Position numbers and translations under genes: made by a program. Below, one piece after another: positions 6,396 to 8,846 of a DNA stretch of 8,846 bases; the first letter of the stretch is position 1; every line of letters starts with the position of its first letter. A model generated the notes under the pieces. The model had not been told where the DNA came from, did not search any database, and worked only from the letters and a program-made list of their open reading frames with translations. The stretch comes from Gemmatimonadota bacterium (GTDB lineage Bacteria; Gemmatimonadota; Gemmatimonadetes; Longimicrobiales; RSA9). The stretch covers positions 1 through 8,846 of the forward strand of contig JADGGV010000134.1 in NCBI GenBank assembly GCA_019689775.1, written 5' to 3'.

Positions 6396-6491
6396 CCCGG
6401 AGCGGGAGAGTGGGCGAGTGGGAGAATCGGCGAGCGGGAGCGCGGGCCAACGGGTGAACCGGCGCTCCCCCCGCTCCCCCGCTCTCCCCGC
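6396..6491. repeat. 8-bp-periodic purine array with pyrimidine-rich return arm
   Basis: Twelve consecutive octamers from 6396 to 6491 follow one 8-base rhythm: after a leading CCCGGAGC come GGGAGAGT, GGGCGAGT, GGGAGAAT, CGGCGAGC, GGGAGCGC, GGGCCAAC, GGGTGAAC, CGGCGCTC, then CCCCCGCT twice and CTCCCCGC. The two halves are partly complementary: GGGAGCG (6436-6442) pairs with CGCTCCC (6463-6469), and GGGAGAGTGGG (6404-6414) pairs with 6478-6488 with a G-T wobble. It begins 31 bases after the oxidoreductase stop codon, so it may end transcription there, and looks like an intergenic repeat element rather than chance. Confidence 0.6.
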
Positions 6492-6522
6492 CGGGACGAC
6501 CGCGACCGGGCGCCGCCAGCGG

Positions 6523-7182
6523 CTACGGCGCGCGCTGCACGTGGAAGTTGATCAGCCGCGTGCCGAACATCTGGTACAGGCGCAGCCACAACGGGACCAG
6601 CATCTCCGTGGTGCGCGCGGTGGACAGGTCGCCGAGATCGATGATGCGCTCCGGCCGCCAGCCGAACCACTCGGTGAGCCAGCCGGCGACCTGGCCCTTC
6701 GCGGCGCGGTCGTCGCCGCTGAGGAAGAGTTCGTGCTCGCCCGGTACCAGGCTCGGATCCACCATCACGGCCGCCGCCACCGTGTTGAGCGTCTTGACGA
6801 CCCGCGCCTCCGGGAACGCGCGCTGGATCCGCTCGGCCAGCGACTCGGTGTTGCACACCGTGAGCGTCGGCGGCATGCCGTGGGAGAAATCGAGCGGGTT
6901 GGCGACGTCGACCAGCACCTTGCCGGCGAGGTTCGCGCGCCCGGCGGCCTCGAGCGCATCGAGCGACGCCACGCCGGCGGTGCAGTTCAGCACGACCTCG
7001 CCGAACGCGGCGGCGTCGGCGAACGTGCCCGCGGAGGCGCCGGCGCCGGCCTCGGCGGCCCAGGCGACGGCCCTCTCGTTCCCGGCCGTGCGCGAGCCCA
7101 GCCGCACCCCGTGGCCCTGCGCCACGAGCTTCGTCCCCAGCGTGCGCCCGACCACTCCGGTGCCCAGGATCCCGATTCTCAT
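6523..7182 (-). CDS. NAD(P)-binding oxidoreductase, F420-dependent NADP reductase-like
   Basis: The 219-residue product is a single-domain dinucleotide-binding enzyme. It opens MRIGILGTGVVGRTLG with the GxGxxG loop at 7-12, then GHGVRLGSRT, where Ser30-Arg31 is placed to hold the NADPH 2'-phosphate. Family blocks follow: VLNCTAG (64-70), KVLVDVANPLDF (88-99), VVKTLNTV (128-135) and a C-terminal helix with TTEMLVPLWLRLYQMFGT. This matches the F420 oxidoreductase/ProC-like Rossmann group (COG2085), whose members include true F420:NADP reductases and many enzymes of unknown substrate. Whether this organism makes F420 cannot be told here. ATG 7182 has GGAGG five bases upstream; ATG 7194 in frame has none. 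It is divergent from the YhbY gene. Confidence 0.85.
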   Translation of the reverse strand: MRIGILGTGVVGRTLGTKLVAQGHGVRLGSRTAGNERAVAWAAEAGAGASAGTFADAAAFGEVVLNCTAGVASLDALEAAGRANLAGKVLVDVANPLDFSHGMPPTLTVCNTESLAERIQRAFPEARVVKTLNTVAAAVMVDPSLVPGEHELFLSGDDRAAKGQVAGWLTEWFGWRPERIIDLGDLSTARTTEMLVPLWLRLYQMFGTRLINFHVQRAP

Positions 7183-7295
7183 CGTCGCCTCCATGAGTCC
7201 GCGCCCTCCATGTCGTCTGCGCACCCTCCGAACACCGACGGCCCGCACGGGAGTTTCGGGGATGCGTTTCGGCCGCGTGGCGCTCGACGGGTCGG

Positions 7296-7342
7296 CGCGC
7301 CGCCGGCGCCGGCCACACCCTTGCACCGCGCCGCCGGCGCCG
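7296..7342. repeat. Perfect 16-bp direct repeat in the divergent promoter region
   Basis: CGCGCCGCCGGCGCCG occurs at 7296-7311 and again at 7327-7342, 31 bp apart from start to start, about three helical turns. Each copy has a palindromic centre (CGCCGGCG). The second copy fills most of the spacer between the possible yhbY -35 and -10 elements, so a bound protein could control yhbY, the divergent oxidoreductase gene, or both. Confidence 0.5.
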
Positions 7343-7348
7343 TACAGT
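7321..7348 (+). promoter_or_regulatory. Possible yhbY promoter
   Basis: TTGCAC (7321-7326) and TACAGT (7343-7348) are 16 bases apart and stand out in an otherwise unbroken G+C stretch. The -10 matches four of six consensus bases and the -35 only three. The start would be near 7355, about 45 bases before the coding start. Confidence 0.35.
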
Positions 7349-7387
7349 AGCGTCCGACGCGCGCCGGGCGGCGCGCGGCATCGCCAT

Positions 7388-7395
7388 GGGAGGGG
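7388..7395 (+). promoter_or_regulatory. Ribosome binding site deciding the yhbY start
   Basis: GGGAGGGG is a near-perfect anti-SD match. Counting from its GGAGG core (7389-7393), five bases separate it from ATC 7399, an optimal distance, whereas the next alternative (CTG 7408) would be fourteen bases away. Confidence 0.65.
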
Positions 7396-7398
7396 ACC

Positions 7399-7698
7399 AT
7401 CGACAAGCTGACGTCGAAGCAGCGCGCGTTCCTGAAGTCGCGGGCGCATGCGCTCAAGCCGATCCACCAGATCGGGCGCGAGGGCGTGACCGACGGCGCC
7501 GTGCAGTCGGTCAGGGAGGCGCTGAACACGCGCGAGCTGCTGAAGGTCAAGGTGCTGGACGGCGCGCCGGCCGGCGCGCGAGAGATGGGCGAGGCGCTGG
7601 TCGAGCGGATCCCCGGCGCGCAGCTCGTGCAGGTGATCGGGCGGACCGTGGTCGTGTACCGGCCGCACCCGGAACGGCCGGAGATCCGGCTGCCGTAG
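7399..7698 (+). CDS. yhbY: YhbY/CRM-domain RNA-binding protein with apparent ATC start
   Basis: The 99-residue product is one CRM (CRS1-YhbY) domain, filling the normal family length of about 97. It reads LTSKQRAFLKSRAHALKPIH, then the GxxG loop GREG (26-29), ELLKVKV (46-52) and GAQLVQVIGRTVVVYRP (73-89). Such proteins bind the pre-50S ribosomal subunit and help rRNA maturation. No in-frame ATG, GTG or TTG exists between the TAG at 7348-7350 and the middle of the domain (GTG 7486). The strong site GGGAGGGG (7388-7395) is five bases from ATC 7399, which falls exactly where the family Met is expected; CTG 7408 is fourteen bases away. ATC is therefore my start. ATG 7386 is out of frame. Confidence 0.85.
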   Translation: MDKLTSKQRAFLKSRAHALKPIHQIGREGVTDGAVQSVREALNTRELLKVKVLDGAPAGAREMGEALVERIPGAQLVQVIGRTVVVYRPHPERPEIRLP

Positions 7699-7699
7699 C

Positions 7700-7713
7700 G
7701 TCCGTTCGCGGAC
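7700..7713. terminator. TTCG-loop hairpin between convergent genes
   Basis: GTCCG (7700-7704) and CGGAC (7709-7713) close a TTCG tetraloop directly after the yhbY stop codon and 36 bases from the stop of the convergent secreted-protein gene. UUCG loops make unusually stable RNA hairpins. The stem is short and no T-tract follows, so it may need a termination factor. Confidence 0.4.
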
Positions 7714-7749
7714 TCGGCGGTCGCCCCCGAACCCGGCCCCCCGCGCCGC

Positions 7750-8379
7750 CTACTTCCGCTTCTCGTACCGGAAGCCGAACTCGAACAGCGTGGCCGTCTG
7801 GAGGTCGCGGTTCGGCTGGTACGCGTTGGCGTCCTTCGAGTCGAGCGGGAAGAACAGCCGCTCCCGCGCGGCGAGGAGGAAGCGCAGCGGCAACGACTCG
7901 GCCGGGACGAACTGGACCTCGAGCCCGACGCCGCCGCCCCCCAGCGGGCCGCTGTCTGCGACCCGGTCGCCGGCGACGGCGCCGTCGAGGCCCTTCTGCT
8001 CGTCCTTCAGCAGCGCGGCGCCGACCTCGGGCGTGACGAGGAGGCCGAAGCGGTCGTGCCAGACCGCCTTGAGCGGCGCGCCGACGAAGAGCGCGTGGAG
8101 CTGCGCCGTGGACGTCACCCGGCCATCGCCGCACACCGGCTGCGCGGGCACGCAGGCCAGATCCTCTCGCGTGCGGGCGTGGCGGAGATAGTCGTAGCGG
8201 ACCTGGACCGGCGCCGCGCGGAACCAGGCCGTCAGCCCCAGGAAACGCTTCAGGTCCGGGTGATCGGAGAAGCCGCCGGTGCCGCCGAGGCCGATCTCCT
8301 GCGCGGCGGCCGGACCGGCGTGCGAGAGGATGGCCAGCACGCCGAGCAGACCGACCCCGAACCTCAACCCTCGTCTCAT
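7750..8379 (-). CDS. Secreted, probably outer-membrane beta-barrel protein of unknown function
   Basis: The 209-residue product has a clear Sec signal peptide: a basic start MRRGLRF, a hydrophobic core GVGLLGVLAILSHA and AAA before Gln27. The mature part alternates hydrophobic and polar residues in short stretches typical of beta-strands (WFRAAPVQVRYDYLRHA, VGLEVQFVPA, LRFLLAARERLFFPL) and closes with an aromatic strand TLFEFGFRYEKRK, as small outer-membrane barrels do. Cys76 and Cys83 could form a disulfide in the periplasm or at the surface. I do not recognise a named family. ATG 8379 has a good site (GAGAGG) six bases upstream and directly gives the signal peptide; the longer frame upstream is Arg/Pro-rich and rejected. 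It appears to be a single-gene unit. Confidence 0.8.
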   Translation of the reverse strand: MRRGLRFGVGLLGVLAILSHAGPAAAQEIGLGGTGGFSDHPDLKRFLGLTAWFRAAPVQVRYDYLRHARTREDLACVPAQPVCGDGRVTSTAQLHALFVGAPLKAVWHDRFGLLVTPEVGAALLKDEQKGLDGAVAGDRVADSGPLGGGGVGLEVQFVPAESLPLRFLLAARERLFFPLDSKDANAYQPNRDLQTATLFEFGFRYEKRK

Positions 8380-8846
8380 TGCGTCCTCTCCCTCGTGTCG
8401 TGGAGCGCCGCCCGAGCGACGGCGCCCGGCGGCGGTCAGGGCCGGCGAGCCCCGTCGCCCGTCGGACGCCGTTGCCGACCGAGATGCGGCTGCTGCGGAC
8501 CCAGGTCGCCCCCGTGCCGGCCCGGACGAGGTCCGGGTCGCTCGGCGCCACGGCCAGCGCGGGGGCGCTGGATCAGGACGGTGCTCCGGTGCGGGGTTCG
8601 GTGGCCGGGCACGCAGGCGTGGGATCGTCGAAATGTCTCCGCCGACACGCCGCGCGGCAAGAGCGCCGTTCCGCACCCCGCGCCCTGGAGCCGGGACACG
8701 CCGACGCAGCTCTCGACGCCGCCGCGTGCCGCCGAGCAACACCCACCGTGCAGGGCCTCACGACGAGCGCAAGGCCCCAAGGAGCGCCAAACCACGCGAG
8801 GCCCCGGTGCCCCCCCGCCCTCGCCCGCCGTCCCCCGAAGTGAGCC
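8380..8846. other. 467-base region with no supported gene
   Basis: All frames here are Arg/Ala/Pro-rich without conserved blocks or good start sites. It contains the upstream region of the minus-strand secreted-protein gene, with one clear inverted repeat (8521-8537). I could not identify a convincing promoter. The right edge of the window (about 8760-8846) also shows nothing recognisable. Confidence 0.5.
8521..8537. repeat. 7-3-7 perfect inverted repeat upstream of the secreted-protein gene
   Basis: CCCGGAC (8521-8527) and GTCCGGG (8531-8537) are exact complements around GAG. It lies 141 bases upstream of the ATG at 8379 and has the same 17-bp, 7-3-7 layout as the repeat at 2183-2199, though a different sequence. 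It could be a regulator-binding site or a leader hairpin. Confidence 0.35.

Larger units (their letters stand above)
5975..6522. other. 548-base spacer between glgP and the oxidoreductase gene
   Basis: No intact gene is supported. From high to low coordinate (the direction of glgP transcription) it contains an octamer array that can fold on itself (6396-6491), a good sigma-70 promoter on the minus strand (6357-6385), a frameshifted twin-arginine signal peptide (6163-6289), and about 190 bases with nothing clear before the glgP ribosome binding site. If the promoter serves glgP, the leader is about 375 bases long. Confidence 0.6.

Noticed and set aside
6385..7411. Long plus-strand frames opposite the NAD(P)-binding gene
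   Set aside because: They are antisense shadows; the minus-strand frame has the GxGxxG loop and a proper ribosome binding site.
7347..7704. GTAGCGTCCG present at both ends of yhbY (7347 region and 7695-7704), as if flanking a mobile cassette
   Set aside because: Each copy is largely a stop codon plus GC-rich sequence, there are no terminal inverted repeats or integrase, and yhbY is a housekeeping gene.
8521..8700. Possible tRNA-like GGGTTCGG segment
   Set aside because: No matching acceptor stem, D-arm or anticodon arm could be laid out around it.
8573..8795. Small minus-strand frames of 62 and 119 codons near the right edge
   Set aside because: Cys/Arg/Ala-rich translations without motifs, poor starts, and codon usage unlike the secure genes.

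Overview
The window is very GC-rich (by eye well over 70%). It carries eight protein genes I consider secure and one small probable ORF, all with ordinary bacterial architecture. The strongest taxonomic hint is the first gene: a membrane-anchored TolB-like/TPR protein of a type expanded in Gemmatimonadota and some Acidobacteriota. A cytochrome-oxidase subunit IIa-like peptide, a TM2-type mini-membrane protein, a DUF5335-type protein and a purine-rich octamer repeat fit a Gemmatimonadota-like genome, probably from an environmental or metagenomic assembly. This placement is inference from gene style; no rRNA marker is present.

Layout. Positions 1-289 are extremely GC-rich, contain a run of ten G and possibly the low-complexity tail of a cut-off plus-strand gene. 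Three small-to-medium plus-strand units follow: the TPR protein (290-2071), a probable 54-residue ORF coupled to a CoxIIa-like peptide (2271-2648), and a TM2-like membrane protein (2836-3045). A hairpin separates these from minus-strand genes: DUF5335-like (3114-3443), alpha-glucan phosphorylase (3797-5974) and an NAD(P)-binding F420-reductase-like oxidoreductase (6523-7182). A YhbY RNA-binding protein (7399-7698, plus) is divergent from the oxidoreductase and convergent with a secreted, probably outer-membrane protein (7750-8379, minus). The last 467 bases hold no gene I can support.

The genes do not form one pathway. They read as a housekeeping/accessory chromosomal stretch of mostly single-gene transcription units: glycogen or maltodextrin breakdown (GlgP), ribosome maturation (YhbY), redox (NAD(P) enzyme), envelope (secreted protein, TPR protein) and respiration (orphan CoxIIa-like peptide). 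I found no phage, transposon, CRISPR array, tRNA or rRNA, and no convincing new multi-gene system.

The most interesting points are small in scale. The YhbY gene has no ATG, GTG or TTG at its expected start and appears to begin at an ATC placed exactly behind a strong ribosome binding site. A twin-arginine signal peptide is restored by removing one G in the glgP upstream region, downstream of a good sigma-70 promoter, suggesting a decayed or mis-sequenced secreted-protein gene. An 8-bp-periodic purine/pyrimidine array can fold on itself after the oxidoreductase gene. A perfect 16-bp direct repeat, 31 bp apart, lies in the divergent promoter region of the oxidoreductase and yhbY.
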